Assembly: GCA_963402885.1 (NCBI GenBank) | Contig: OY727095.1 | Coordinates: 25,363,001-25,427,000, forward strand | Source: Antedon bifida | Taxonomy: Eukaryota > Echinodermata > Crinoidea > Comatulida > Antedonidae | Direction: 5' to 3' | Length of the DNA: 64,000 nt | Shown here: piece after piece, positions 21,470 through 32,694 of the stretch | Layout: each line of letters starts with the position of its first letter | Numbering within the stretch: the stretch's first letter is position 1 | Notes under the pieces: model-generated | Told to the model about the DNA's origin: nothing | Database searches by the model: none | What the model saw: only the letters and a program-made list of their open reading frames with translations | Program-made: the position numbers and the translations under genes

Positions 21470-22636
21470 GGGTGCAGGTCAAGTCGGCCCCAAACCGTCT
21501 CGGCCAAAGTCAAGTAGGCCCACGTTAAGTCGGCCCCAAGTCAACTCGGCCTCATGTCAACTCGGCCAAAAACTAATCGGTCAACTCGGCCACAATAAAG
21601 TATGGAACGCAAAAAGTGCTTAATATTATTATGATTATTACTATCCACTCTTTGAAAAAAATCAAGAAATAAGAAAATAAAAAAATGATATCATTGCCGA
21701 TATGAATAGAAGTACCCGCGTTTTACAAAAACACGTGCAGGTACCACATTTTAGTAAATCGAAGACCATCATGGAGCTATTATAGTTCCATGGTTCCACC
21801 ATTTAGCCATAGAAAAATGATCGTACTGTACATATCGTTTTTGTCCATGATTTGCGTTTTTAAAAAAGGGGAATCCCCCGGTCAGCGAAAACATGTAGCA
21901 GTTGTAGATATCGAAATAGCTGCCAAAGGCACAGGGAGGCGCAGCTACGAATTGGTTTCAGATGTTGTCGCCTGATCAAATGCATACACTGAAGAAATCT
22001 ATGCGTGATTCAACCATAGAGTTAACATTAATTAATACCTCAATGATTCAACCAAACAATCCAACCAAACAATCTTATTACACCTAATATATGTCCTCGC
22101 ATATCGGACATGTTTATTGAATTTTGACGCACGAACGAACATACGCGCCCACGTACGTGCATCATCATATTGGGTGTATGCCTACAATGTGTTCCTATTT
22201 ATTATCCAAATGTTCATATTGTAATCATTAATAATAGTATGAATGCTAGCTTATTAATCAATTGTTTGTTATGCGCAATTTCAGAACAATTTGTGCAATT
22301 TGAAATTTTATTAAACGTAAATAAAGAAAAATTGGTGAAATGCTTCTTTTTTTTTTTTGCTAAAAGTATTATTGTCTAAATATTAATATTCATTAAAAGT
22401 CAGAATTATTCATAGGTAATAAAATGTGAAGAAATATTATTTTATCAATCCCCTTCCTTTGCACCTTTTGCATTCCATACTTTAACGGGGCCGAGTTGAC
22501 CGATTATTGTTTGGCCGAGTTGACGTGAGTTGACTTGAGGCCAAGTTGACTTGAGGCCGAGTTGACTTGGGGCCGACTTGACTTGGGGCCGACTTGACTT
22601 TGGCCGAGACGGTTTAGGGCCGACTTGGATCGAAAT
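21470..22636. mobile_element. Foldback element with CAAGTCGGCC subterminal repeats
   Basis: The left end starts GGGTGCAGGTCAAGTCGGCC. The right end carries the inverse array (GGCCGACTTGACTTGGGGCC and so on). Both arms run ~150 bp and consist of CAAGTCGGCCCC / CAACTCGGCCTC tandem repeats followed by AAAGTATGGAAYGCAAAA. Candidate flanking 9-mers TATGTAAAG (21461-21469) and CATGTGAAG (22637-22645) match 7 of 9. No transposase frame is seen. It belongs structurally with the elements at 6803 and 26693. Confidence 0.65.
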
Positions 22637-22720
22637 CATGTGAAGAGCTAGATTAGAAGATGTCTGTGAAGTAAAGTTACTAGTTCCTTATTCAAATTTA
22701 ATTAAAGGGACAGTCACAAA

Positions 22721-23725
22721 TATTTAACTAGATTTAGGTTATCCTCCGTGCACATCATACGTTAGAATATTGTGCACAGAAAAACGATTATGCCATTGTG
22801 ACCTAAAGAAAAAAAATGTTAGTCTATTTTGTGTCTAAGTATATACACTATACTGCACACATACTACAAATACTGCAGAATAGGTGAAAATAACGGGACC
22901 CGCCTTTTATTCCAATTTTTCACATGATGACGTAAAAAAAAAATGAAACACGTAGATAGCAATTTTGAAAAAGAATTATCTTAGCAACAACATATTAACG
23001 TGTTGAAGAAATTTGGATACTTAGAATATAGATGCGCGCTCTTTTAAATGTCATGAACTATGACGCAAAATATGAAAATATGGCTTTTATAACTCATATA
23101 ATGACTTCACAACATCCGATGCGCAAAATTTGTACATGAATTCGTATCTAAAATTCAACAGCTTCCAGAAAACGTTTTAATCATGGGTATCACTTTTCAT
23201 TCTGAGGAGCTATAACATATTGAAATTTACTGTAATGATTAAAATAAGTGACCCAATTTATTCACGCTTTTGAACATGATGACGTCAACATTTTAAAAAT
23301 TGTAAATCATGCGAAAGATAATTGATTAACCTTGACAATATCAAAATCTGGGGGAAAATGGAAAACGAATAAGTGGAGATGCGCTCTATTAAATGTGATG
23401 AGCTATGACGAAAGAGAAAAAATCCAATATTTTATATTCCAGTGGCCATACGATGACGTCACAATGTCCGGTTAGCCATATTGATGCATGATCCGATATC
23501 TACAACTTCCAGAATATGTAATAAAAATAAACTTCACTGTTTAGTTTAGAAACTATGATTGTTTTAAAAAAGGCATAATTTTCATGAATTAAAAACGCGC
23601 AAAAATTGTCCAATTCTACGAGCTACTATGACATGATTTTAAGTAGAAATTGTTTTTTAAAGTTGGTAAAATTACTAGAAAAGGCTGGAAAAAATATGTC
23701 TTTCAACCTTACATGCGCACCGAGC
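22721..23725 (-). mobile_element. Helentron-like relic, inverted
   Basis: Begins AACTAGATTTAGGTTATCC, the inverse of the array tail (GGATAAC...CTAG), and continues as a diverged inverse of the array copies (for example ATTGTGACGTCATCGTATGG read on the minus strand, AGCTTCCAGAAAACGTTTTA on the plus). The 5' half is lost near 23725. The 3' hairpin is eroded. Confidence 0.6.
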
Positions 23726-24101
23726 GCAACAATTCCTCCATTTTCCATGAAGGATGCCCTCACAACTGATCTTGACCTGTTCCTCTTAAATCATATGCCA
23801 CAAAATGTTTCTTCTCAATAGTTCCTGGCAAAATTGGTTGTCGGCGACATAATTTCATAAAATTAATTGTAGGAGGAGGATCGATTGTGTATCCCATCGT
23901 CCGTCACGGTATGATGGAACACACAAAGCATTGGAATGTTATCGTTGTGTCTGAACACCTTGACTTTTAATGCCACTGATTATCGTGCACCTTGCTTTAG
24001 ATAACAAACCGAACACCATGAGTTTGAACATACCCTGAGATATGATTAATTAAACGTGTGAGGTATAAACTTTCTGGCTCTAAAAAATAATAATACCTTA
24101 C
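23726..24101. other. Intron sequence, nothing recognised
   Basis: Not obviously repeat-derived; no supported frame or element end. Confidence 0.35.
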
Positions 24102-24214
24102 CTTGGAATGCATGATGACATCAACCAAGTGGGCAGACCTAAATGAAATACAACCAAGTTGATTGAGAGGAAATTTTCCATCACTAGTATTGACCATAAT
24201 ATTATCCAAAGCAC
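24102..24214 (-). CDS. MRRF: Mitochondrial ribosome recycling factor, internal exon
   Basis: The minus strand reads ALDNIMVNTSDGKFPLNQLG followed by CISFRSAHLVDVIMHSK, corresponding to the RRF block 'GSLD.I.V...G...LNQ...IS...' at the domain I/II hinge. The acceptor AG lies at 24215-24216 after CATTCTCT; the donor GTAAGG starts at 24101. It enters in phase 1 (GT completes a Gly codon begun in the exon at 47476-47622) and leaves in phase 0. Confidence 0.88.
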
Positions 24215-25085
24215 CTAGAGAATGAAGAAAACATTTTATCAATCTGAAAGCAGAGAATAAATTTAACAAAAAATGACCATGGGAGTCTAGGTTGGACCTC
24301 ACACCAGTGGGATAGCTTTAACCCAATGGGAATTTATATTAAAAGACAAAAATATTGTTTTTCGTTTTTAAATGTAGCTTATTATAGTAGTTTTTCAACT
24401 TCCTAGAAAAAATGTTTTTGTTAGAAAGCAACAAATCGAGGATCTGCCATTACTTGAATCAGGGGGTTGTTAATTACAAAAGTCACATCGATTTATCAGT
24501 TGATCTACATCCAACGAACAACCAGTCTTATTCTATTAACTGTTGCTAATTGTATGTCTTTTGTTCAGAAAAAAAACCAGGGAAAATATGGCAATATTGA
24601 TATATTTATTTACTCATTTCTAAAAAATCGGTCAGAAAATTGTGTTTTTTAATACATTACACATTTTCAGTAATTATTGATTAATTATTAGTATTATGTA
24701 CGTTTTTTTTTAACCACTTATACAGTATGTAATTTTATTTGTTTGCACATATGTAAAGAATTGTGCCTCTGCTGCAAAAGAGAAAACAATAAATTATTAT
24801 TATTAGGGGTAATTATTAGTTTATAATACGTCGCAAAACGTGTTACACTTGACTACGGATGCGTTTTAGTCGCCGGTGAACGCACTTGTGTAATTTCTCC
24901 ACTTTGGTAAATTATAGTGTCAAAAATGGCTACTCAATTTTATACACACAATTACATTTGTTTTAGGCCCAAGTAATAATTCAGATAAAAATGTCAATAG
25001 GCTTTACATGTAACATCATGATTTGCAAGATCATCTTGATTTGAAGAGCAATTATTCAGGCACCCTACAATAAAAACGTACACGT
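24215..25085. other. Intron sequence, nothing recognised
   Basis: AT-rich. Short frames at 23997-24302 and 24467-24652 are extensions of the exon or chance frames. No element ends were found. Confidence 0.4.
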
Positions 25086-26045
25086 ACAGAGTCATGCGTG
25101 TGAAGTCATGCGTTAAAAATTCTAAAAGCTAAAATTTACATTTTGATCAATTTAGAGCATGAATTAGGCCATTTGCATGTTTCAAACAATTACTGGACAA
25201 AAACTCGTTTTTGTGCGTGCGATACTTAAGAAACGTAAAAATTACAATTTTTTTGTACAAATCGCATTCTACCGACCATCCTTAATACATTTACCAAATT
25301 TGAGTCCATTCCGACTTAAAATAATGCTATACGAGCAGGTTAAAAATGACAAAATGTGCACATTAAGTGCTGAAAATGGTAAAAAATAAGGCATTTTTTG
25401 AATGAAAATAATTCTTTAGAATGCACGGTGACCACCACTTTTTAAAATTTATTCTGGAAGCCATTGAGTTGTAGATATAAATTTATGTAAACATTTGACG
25501 TAAAAAATGTTGTGACGTCATCAAATGGCCACTTGAAAATCAGGTTTTTTCCTATTTCCTTATAGCCTATCACATTCAACAGAGCGCATTTTGTTTATTT
25601 TGACCTGATTTTTGCCACCATTTTCATTTTGATGGCTTCATCATGCATAAAAACTTACATACACCAAGATTCAATTTAGCGTCACAGAATAAAATATACA
25701 TGATATTTGTTTTCCTGAACTTAGAAACATAGATACAATACAATTTAAAACACAATCGGATGTTGTGATGTTATCATATGGCCAGTTGAGGTTAAAAAGT
25801 AGTTTTATAAGTAGTTATACAAATTTAAAAGAGCTCGCTAAATTCATTATCTTTCTAACTTGTCACCTTCAATTTTATTTTGATAATGTCACCATACCAA
25901 AAAATTGTAACATGTGTGTCCCGTAAATTTCACCTATGCTACACTATATATTTTATATATTCTATATGGCATATAAATAGGCACAACTAAATAAGCATAT
26001 AATGCATCAGGTCATAGGATGGCATACATCAACATTTTTCGAACG
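25086..26045 (+). mobile_element. Helentron-like relic, diverged
   Basis: Colinear with the array interior but heavily mutated: ATGTTGTGACGTCATCAAAT, TATCACATTCAACAGAGCGC, TGTTGTGATGTTATCATATG and CACCTATGCTACACTATATA appear in the same order. Both termini are lost. Confidence 0.5.
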
Positions 26046-26052
26046 TATGTTA

Positions 26053-26210
26053 ACGTACGTCATAGTCATATAGTCATAGTCATATATACTTTATTGTCCA
26101 TTTAAAAAACAGAAATGTGATTTGAAAACTGGCAAAATACAAAAATATAAATATAAAATACAATTTACAAAAACACACAAAAAAAGTTAAGAGGCTAAAA
26201 ATTGTTAAAA
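26053..26210 (-). mobile_element. LINE 3' tail fragment (tentative)
   Basis: Plus-strand (CATAGT)n-like repeat followed by CATATATACTTTATTGTCCA resembles the inverse of a CR1/L2-type 3' end (...AATAAAGTATATATG with a short tandem tail). No coding sequence is attached. Confidence 0.35.
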
Positions 26211-26692
26211 TTAGATAAATATTATTATTTAATTTTATATAACACCTAAATAAATTCCTGTCATTTGATTGGACGATTGTGGGTCACATGGCGTGCAATA
26301 GTACGCACTATTAAACGATCATTTAATAGTACTTTTTTAAACATTTTGTGTACGAAAAAAAAACGTTTCGCGGATGAAAAAAAATTTAGAATACAAAAAT
26401 TACATTGAAATACAACAGCGCCACCTGTCGTCCTGCCTCTGTTTGTAAACACCACCGCGAGATATGCAACAGCAGCAGATTTTTGTGTACGATTTGGAGA
26501 TATATAATATGTACTAATTTCATTCAAAAAGGCATTTAAATTAGCTTTAGATCGTTTTTAGGATTTCGATTAATTAATGGGGACATCCCTACAAGACGTG
26601 GAATCGTTGGAAAAACCATAATTAGCCAAGATAAGTTCCAATTGTCTGTCGAAGTTTTGCCTTTCAGCCAATCTAGTACTACTACTAGGTCT

Positions 26693-28250
26693 GAGTGTTG
26701 ACAAAGTGCGAGGCACGCCAAATATTTATGCGAGGCATCATTCTATCATTTCCAAAAGTGCGAGGCATGCGAGGCATATAGTTTACAATTTCAAAAAGGT
26801 GCGAGGCATATCTTAACGTGCTATTATGCTATATTATAGGCCTAATAATCAATTATTTTTTATTTTAAAACTAGTAGGCCTAGTGTATCAAAATAGAATG
26901 TGTAAACTCATCATCATGTTTATTTTTATGTAACGATTGTTTTTTTCATTCAAGTCACATCGTACCAAAACTGCGCCATATTTTTAAAATCTGAACGACA
27001 GTCTTCAACTTTCAATAATTGTTATAGCGATACTCATCAAATGACTGCCATGCTTGTTGGCATTTCGAGCGTGTTAATTTAACATTTCTCTCGAACAGAG
27101 TGAAAATAATATTTTGTCACACCCCCACGCCTCGATTCGGTAGACCTGAGAGATGGAAAATCCATCTTTACTATTTAGCAGGTAGCGGAACGATTCTGCC
27201 CTGAGAGGGTTCGGCCTTATGCTGATTCCCCTCCTATAGCACGTGGTTTCAGCAGCAACGCACATACTCTCTCTCTCAGCGGCGTGCCAAAGACATTTTT
27301 GACATTCCATTCTCTAGGAAATCAACACGTGTAACTCTCTTGCAAATTAAGTGAACAGCGATGGACAGGACAAGTTCAATAACTGGCGGCGAATAAAAGG
27401 TAACTGATATGCCGATCAAATAACATGCCGCAAAGAAAAAAATTCCGAGAGAATTCTGGAGCACGTGTGAAAAAGACTTACGTCCGACAATCGTAATACT
27501 AGGCCTAAAATTAAACTTTAGCTAATATGCTTAGCCCTAACCGAGAGGCCTATGTAGAAAATAATTTAATCAATTTTGCTATAATAATAATTGGTGTAAT
27601 ATTAATAATGATACACTATTTTTTACCAGGCCTACATTATTTTTATTTATTTTTTTCCACGTACTAATAAACCTGGCGCTAGTTTCCTTCGCTTGTATTT
27701 TGACTCCAAATTTGATAACTAACTTTATCTTGTGAATACCACACCTTAGAAGTATGCCTCATGAGTACTTTAATGAAAGAATCACATACAAAGTAACAAA
27801 TAAATCCTTAAATTAATGATTTTACAAGCGTGTTTCTCGCACACTGTTAATTGTGCTCTTTTGGCGTTCCATAGAAACCAAAATATTGAACATTGAGTGT
27901 GCGAAATTTCCTAACAGTATGCGAGAAAACGTCTGTAAAATCACGGATTTATCGTTACTTTTATGTGATTTTTCTTCATTAAAGTAGGCCTACTAATTCT
28001 AAAGTGTGGTATTCAGGATAAAGTTGGTTAACAAATTTCGAGTTAAAATACAAGGCAGGTGCAAAAGGGAACTAGCGGGCCTAGGCTACTTCAATTTCGG
28101 TGATTTCCTGCCTCGCAATTTTGGGAAATGATAAAATGATGCCTCGCATTTTTTGATGATGGTAAAACGATGCCTCGCATAAATTTCTGACTTGCCTCGC
28201 TTGCTTTCCCTGCCTTGCGTGCCTCGCTGCCTCGCACTTTGTTACTACCC
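26693..28250. mobile_element. MULE-like foldback element with GCGAGGCA arrays and 9-bp TSD
   Basis: Perfect 9-bp direct repeats ACTAGGTCT at 26684-26692 and 28251-28259 flank an element whose ends read GAGTGTTGACAAAGTGCGAG (left) and, inverted, GGGTAGTAACAAAGTGCGAG (right). Both arms contain several TGCGAGGCAT repeats spaced 10-40 bp. A second foldback (27668-28080) is nested inside. The frames at 27074-27310 and 27276-27464 have no recognised motif; there is no transposase. Confidence 0.75.
27668..28080. mobile_element. Nested foldback (~170-bp arms)
   Basis: GCGCTAGTTTCCTT...TTGTATTTTGACTC at the left is mirrored by GAGTTAAAATACAAGG... GGGAACTAGCGGG at the right. The arms also share TGGTATTCA/TGAATACCA, the CTTTAATGAA block and the GCGAGAAA...GTAAAATCA block. 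The centre is about 60 bp around 27850-27900. No coding capacity. Confidence 0.6.
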
Positions 28251-28515
28251 ACTAGGTCTAGCCTAGCTAGGCCTGTTAGTATTAGGCTAGGCCTAGCCTA
28301 GGCGTTTTAGCCTTGCTAGGCATAGGATTGTTTGGTCGTTTGTTGACATAATTAACACTAAAGTAGGTGTATTTATAAAATCCATATAAATATAACATTT
28401 AACATTATAATATTAAAAACCAAATGCTACTGTTTTAATCAATCTGAATGAAATGTAGGCCGCTTGGCTAGGGCTACCTTTGATTCAAATGACAGGAATC
28501 TATTTAGATGTTATA

Positions 28516-28695
28516 TAAAACAAATAATGAATGTTTAATATTCGTGTAATGGTACAAATAATGGCATTTGGTGAATGATGAAAGGTTATATCAACTCGGC
28601 GTTGCCTCGTTGATATAACCTTTCATCATTCACCTCATGCCATTATTTGTACCATTACACTCATAAACATTCATTATTTGTATAATATTATATGA
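28516..28695. repeat. Long near-perfect palindrome (hairpin, ~80-bp arms)
   Basis: The left arm ends GAATGATGAAAGGTTATATC-AAC at 28595 and the right arm begins at 28609 with the inverse, leaving a 13-nt loop TCGGCGTTGCCTC. The innermost ~50 bp of each arm match with only one or two differences. The outer portion (AAACAAATAATGAATGTTT / AAACATTCATTATTTGT) is slightly diverged. It could be a foldback MITE or a cruciform-prone site. Confidence 0.7.
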
Positions 28696-28810
28696 TTTAT
28701 TATTATATTGCACTAACAATGATTTAAAGTTTATATAAAAGCATTAAAAATACATGCGTGAGCTATAAAAATAAACAAAAGTGGTTACATTTTATCTTTG
28801 TACTCTGGAG

Positions 28811-29179
28811 TTATAAGTGTATAGCATTAGGTACAAACGAGCACCTAAACCGTTTTGTTTTGGTATTAAGTGCACATAGTCTTATGCCAGAATTCATGAG
28901 AGCAAATTGTTTGTGAAGAGGATGTGTTTCATCATCAATGATACTTTTTACTTTTTTTAACACATATTCTTTATACAAGGATTCAACATCAGGTAAGTGC
29001 TCTCCTACTAGTCTAATTGCTCTATTTCCTATTCGATTAAGTTTAATTTTATCTTTTTGCATTGTATTACCATAAAAACAAACACACACAAGACAAAAAA
29101 AACCATAAAAACAAACATTACAAAAAAGTATTACACTGAGAATTACAGAGTTATAACAATTTAAGTATAGTTTTGTCAA
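28811..29179 (-). pseudogene. Rex1-like LINE RT C-terminus
   Basis: Reads YKEYVLKKVKSIIDDETHPL, then KTKRFRCSFVPNAIHL and stop, the conserved C-terminal end of this LINE group. It is in a different frame from the RT core at 29151-30104, so one frameshift near 29151-29179 separates them. The segment includes an insertion-like Phe/Cys-rich stretch repeating 'CVCFYG'. Confidence 0.6.
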
Positions 29180-30122
29180 TTTGTAGGTACTTCATTTTTC
29201 TTAAAATAAACATCCTTTGCTTGGCTTTGCATGTGGCTTTATTTACATTATTTATCCAATTTAGCTTATTGTCAATTATACAACCCAGATATTTGTACTC
29301 ATTTACTACTTCAATCTCATTTTCATTTATAATCAGAGGTTCTAAGGGTTCTTTAATTTTCCTAAAATCAATTTGCATTTCTTTTGTTTTCTTTATGTTT
29401 AGTTTCAGGTTGTTATTGCAGCACCAGTGATAAAAATCACATCCTAGTTGTCTATAGCTTGTTTCATCATTGCCAGTAATGTATCCAGTGATGACTGTGT
29501 CATCTGCATATTTTACTATACAACATTCATTTGAATTGGCTCTGAAACTGCTGGTGAACAGTGAAAACAACATTGGGGAGATAACAGACCCTTGTGGCGT
29601 GCCAATGCTAACAGTTCTTTTATCAGATAAAATACCGTTTAGTTTAACATACTGGAACCTTTTTGTTAAGAAATTATATATCCATGAAGTCAATGTGTCG
29701 TTTACGTTCATTTCTTTAAGTTTGCGTACTAATGAACCAGGTTCAACAGTATTAAAAGCACTAGAAAAATCTATATACAAACATCTTACATATGATTTAG
29801 GCACATCTAAATGTTGGTAAATATTATGTAAGTGGAAGAGCACAGCATCTTCAACACTTCTATTACTCTGATAGGCAAATTGGAGAGGATCGAGAAAAAA
29901 TTTGGTCTGATCAAGCAACTGCCTGAGTACAATCTTTTCTAGGCACTTACCAACATTGGATGTGATAGCTATTGGCCTATAGTCATTAAGTTCCTTGGGA
30001 TTTTTTATCTTAGGAATAGGTGAGATACAGGCCGTTTTCCATTGATTGGGCACTGTACCACTTGCTAAACTCTCATTAAAAAGTTTGGTATATATCGGTG
30101 CCAACTCTTGGTTGCAGACGTA
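29151..30122 (-). pseudogene. Rex1-like LINE reverse transcriptase core
   Basis: About 320 codons containing the RT fingers and palm in order: PNQWKTACISPIPK, LNDYRPIAITSNVGKCLEKI, QFAYQSNRSVEDAV, YIDFSSAFNTVEP, IGTPQGSVISPMLF, the catalytic VKYADDTV, and KTKEMQIDFRK in the connection region. All catalytic Asp residues are present. The frame begins immediately at the TA where the Tigger-like element inserted, and the upstream part resumes at 32305. It copied LINE RNA into DNA at the insertion site. Confidence 0.75.
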
Positions 30123-30738
30123 CAGTCAACTCTCCCAATACCGGACTCTCCCAAAACCGGAATTCACGGAAAACCGGACTTTTTTGGAGGGCCCAATTTG
30201 TCCCTATTCTAAATGTACTGTAATTTATTATGAAAACCGGAATACCCAATTCCGGAATCCGGACAAATTATGAAGTCCAAAACACGAAAATTAGCTTCTG
30301 AAAACCGGACTGGCAGTTAAAAAACTCCAAATATTTACGAAATAACAACGTAACATCGTCGTCGCTGACTCAGATTCAATACATTCACAACGTACAAAAG
30401 CTTTTAACCACACCCTGACCATGCATGAAGTGCGCGACGTATGCTGTACGATCAAATAATGTTGCCATGGAACGCTACACTGTGATTGACAGGTCAGTTC
30501 ATTGTTAACCCACGAGGCGGCAATTGCTTTGTTGCGTATCGAACTGCGGTGGGCTTTTTCACATCGAAGCGCTATGTCTTAATGTCTATTGTTTTTAGCA
30601 GGGAGTTGTTAACAACTCCCTGGTTTTTAGCATATGAATTGTTTTTAATAAAGTTCAATTTACATTTCACTTTGTGTCTTTGTTTTGTTTAAATTATTGT
30701 TAAATTCACAATTGCAATAAGACTAAAAGTTTAACTAA

Positions 30739-31014
30739 ATGTGCATCATTATAAATTTGGAAATCATCATGGCAAAACGTAAACGGAATGAACTTGACTT
30801 AACTACGAAAATTAGATTGATATCAGATGTAGAAGGTGGAATGAAAGTAATGGTAGCAACGAAAAAGTATGGGCTTGGAAAATCAACGATCTATGACATT
30901 ATGAAAGCTAAGGATAAATATTGGAGCAAGAAGGAAGTCAGCAAAGGTACAAAATTCAGAGTGATCAAAACTAACAACTTCGGACATCGACCAGCTTATG
31001 TTAGTTTGGTTTAG
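30739..31014 (+). pseudogene. Tigger-like transposase, N-terminal helix-turn-helix
   Basis: Translation from about 30769 gives MAKRKRNELDLTTKIRLISD, then GLGKSTIYDIMKAKDKY, a CENP-B/Psq-type N-terminal DNA-binding domain as in pogo/Tigger transposases. It is followed by SKGTKFRVIKTNNFGHRPAY, which jumps directly toward the C-terminal region. The second CENP-B domain and most of the DDE catalytic core are missing, so an internal deletion has occurred and the protein is inactive as a transposase. Confidence 0.65.
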
Positions 31015-31640
31015 AACTGCTAGGGACTTTAAAAGTCGCTACAGAGCAAAGTTGTTGCGGAGTGTTTTAGCGAAAGTTGATGATGCACAATCAGCAAGCG
31101 ACATCACAAAACAAACTAACGTTCTGGATGTAGTAAACTGGACAGCAACATCATGGAGAGAGACATCAGAGACTACAATAATTAAATGCTTTAACCGTTG
31201 TGGATTTAACTGTTTGAACAATACCCAGATTGACGACAATAATGTTGACATGGTGGAAAGAGAGATTCGAGAATTGGTTAGAGAGATAGACACCAATTTA
31301 GACGTAGAAACATACATAAACATTGATAATTTAATTCCGGTAGAAGAAATTAGCGATGAATGGGAACATGAACTAATCAGGATCTATAATGGTGACAAGG
31401 AACCAGTGATTGCTGATGATGAACCAGAAGGCGAAGAGGATGAAAACACTATGATTTTAGAACTTTATCTTTTAGCGAAATGTTATCTATGATTGGTCAA
31501 ATTAGGAACGGTGTTCGTTCAAAGGCTCATCATTTTGAAATTATCGATCAACAACTTCAGGAATTAACGGAAATTATGGAGAAAGAAATTTTAATTAAAC
31601 GCAGAAACTCCAAACAGGCGTCTTTAGATGATAAAATGTA
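30998..31640 (+). pseudogene. Tigger-like transposase, C-terminal portion
   Basis: In a different frame from the N-terminal part: FKSRYRAKLLRSVLAKVDDA, VLDVVNWTATSWRETSETTI and IKCFNRCGFNC match the C-terminal part of the DDE domain and the tail of Tigger/Jerky-type transposases. The acidic linker and a final segment at about 31480-31640 (VRSKAHHFEIIDQQLQELTE, reached by a frameshift) complete it. Catalytic acidic residues of the central core are absent. Confidence 0.6.
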
Positions 31641-32304
31641 AATGTCTGCCATAATTTTAATTTTATAGTGTTAATAAACTTTGAAATGTTACCAATTAAT
31701 TATTGTGTCATTATTGCTTGGCTCGTTTACCTAATCAATTTTCATCATTGCTATCAAATTACGTCAAAATAAAGGAGCTTAAAAAACATGTGGTCTAGGT
31801 GTGGGCGTTTTTATTTGATTATGACACCTCTGCACATGCGCATCAATCAAATCCGCGCTCTCCTATTTTTATCACACATGCTGCTGCTGCTAGCTAGCTC
31901 GCGAAAAACAATAAACAGACCGATATTATGTTCACCGTACGTACGTAGGCCTAGGCCTTTTTGCCGTTAAAAACACATTGAGAAACAATAATTTACTACT
32001 GTAACATGTTTTATTGGTACATAATGTAACTTTTAAAAAAGGTAAATTAAATTAGCTTAATATTAATAAAGTAGGCCTAGGCCTATCAGTATTTATTTAA
32101 TTCCAACTACAGTAGCTTGACACAATCATAGCCTAGGCCTCCCCTACGCTAGGCCGCGTACCGGGCAGCATTCGGACCGGTGATTCAAGCATTTTCAGTG
32201 ACAACGTGATAACTTCAAAAATATGTTTTCAGGAAACCGGAATTTCGAAAAACCGGAAAATATATGCCCACCCTAGGGTGTCCGGTATTGGGAGAGTTAA
32301 CTGT

Positions 32305-32479
32305 ATTTAATAACACAATTTCCAATTCCATCAGGGTCAGTACTTTTACCAGGCTTTACTTTGGCGAATACATTACGCACATCAACTACATTTATGACTG
32401 CATTGTTTACTAATGAAGTCTCATTTTCGCGGATTACTGTGTCTTCATTTTCATTTTTGGTACGTGCATGTTTAAACAA
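32305..32479 (-). pseudogene. Rex1-like LINE, RT N-terminal segment upstream of the Tigger insertion
   Basis: Reads VRNVFAKVKPGKSTDPDGIG followed by NCVIKY, the 'F..+.P.KA.GPDGI' segment that opens LINE reverse transcriptases. It joins the core at 30122 in frame when the insert and one TA are ignored. Beyond about 32480 homology fades, marking the 5' truncation point. Confidence 0.65.
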
Positions 32480-32694
32480 ACTTAATTTCAGTAAAATTAT
32501 AAAATAGGCTACTGAATCTAGCTCAAAAATATTGCGAACTGGGACAAAATTGTAGGCAAAGGATTTTTTGTTTTAAATTAATGTATATGTTGTCCTGAAC
32601 ACATACAACAAATTAACCCTCTGTCATTCACCGTCTCCATATGCAAATTAGCATAAATATGCAAATTAGCTATAAAACCCATATTTTCACGGTA

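Larger units (their letters stand above)
26212..28545. repeat. Widely spaced inverted repeat pair
   Basis: About 55 bp at 26212-26268 (contains AAATTCCTGTCATTTGATTG) is inverted at 28484-28540 (contains CAAATGACAGGAATCTATTT). The pair encloses the foldback element at 26693-28250 and may be the ends of an older 2.3-kb TIR element. Confidence 0.45.
30123..32303 (+). mobile_element. pogo/Tigger-like DNA transposon, internally deleted
   Basis: Termini CAGTCAACTCTCCCAATACC and the inverse GGTATTGGGAGAGTTAACTG (32285-32303) are flanked by TA on both sides (30121-30122, 32304-32305), the Tc1/mariner-pogo target duplication. Subterminal AAAACCGGA motifs recur at both ends. It encodes parts of a CENP-B-type transposase (30739-31640). 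It sits inside the Rex1-like LINE. Confidence 0.8.
28811..32480 (-). mobile_element. Rex1-like LINE, 5'-truncated, split by a Tigger-like element
   Basis: Minus-strand LINE lacking its endonuclease. Coding runs from about 32479 down to 32305, is interrupted by 30123-32303, and resumes to 29151, then in a second frame to 28811. Removing the insert plus one TA leaves the frames in register. Motifs (PIPKIKNPKELNDYRPIAIT, QFAYQSNRSVEDAV, YIDFSSAFNTVEP) closely parallel the Rex1-like copy at 59.7-63.9 kb. Confidence 0.75.

Noticed and set aside
23606..23821. 71-codon plus-strand frame across 23606-23821
   Set aside because: Straddles the edge of a Helentron-like relic and intron sequence; no homology recognised.
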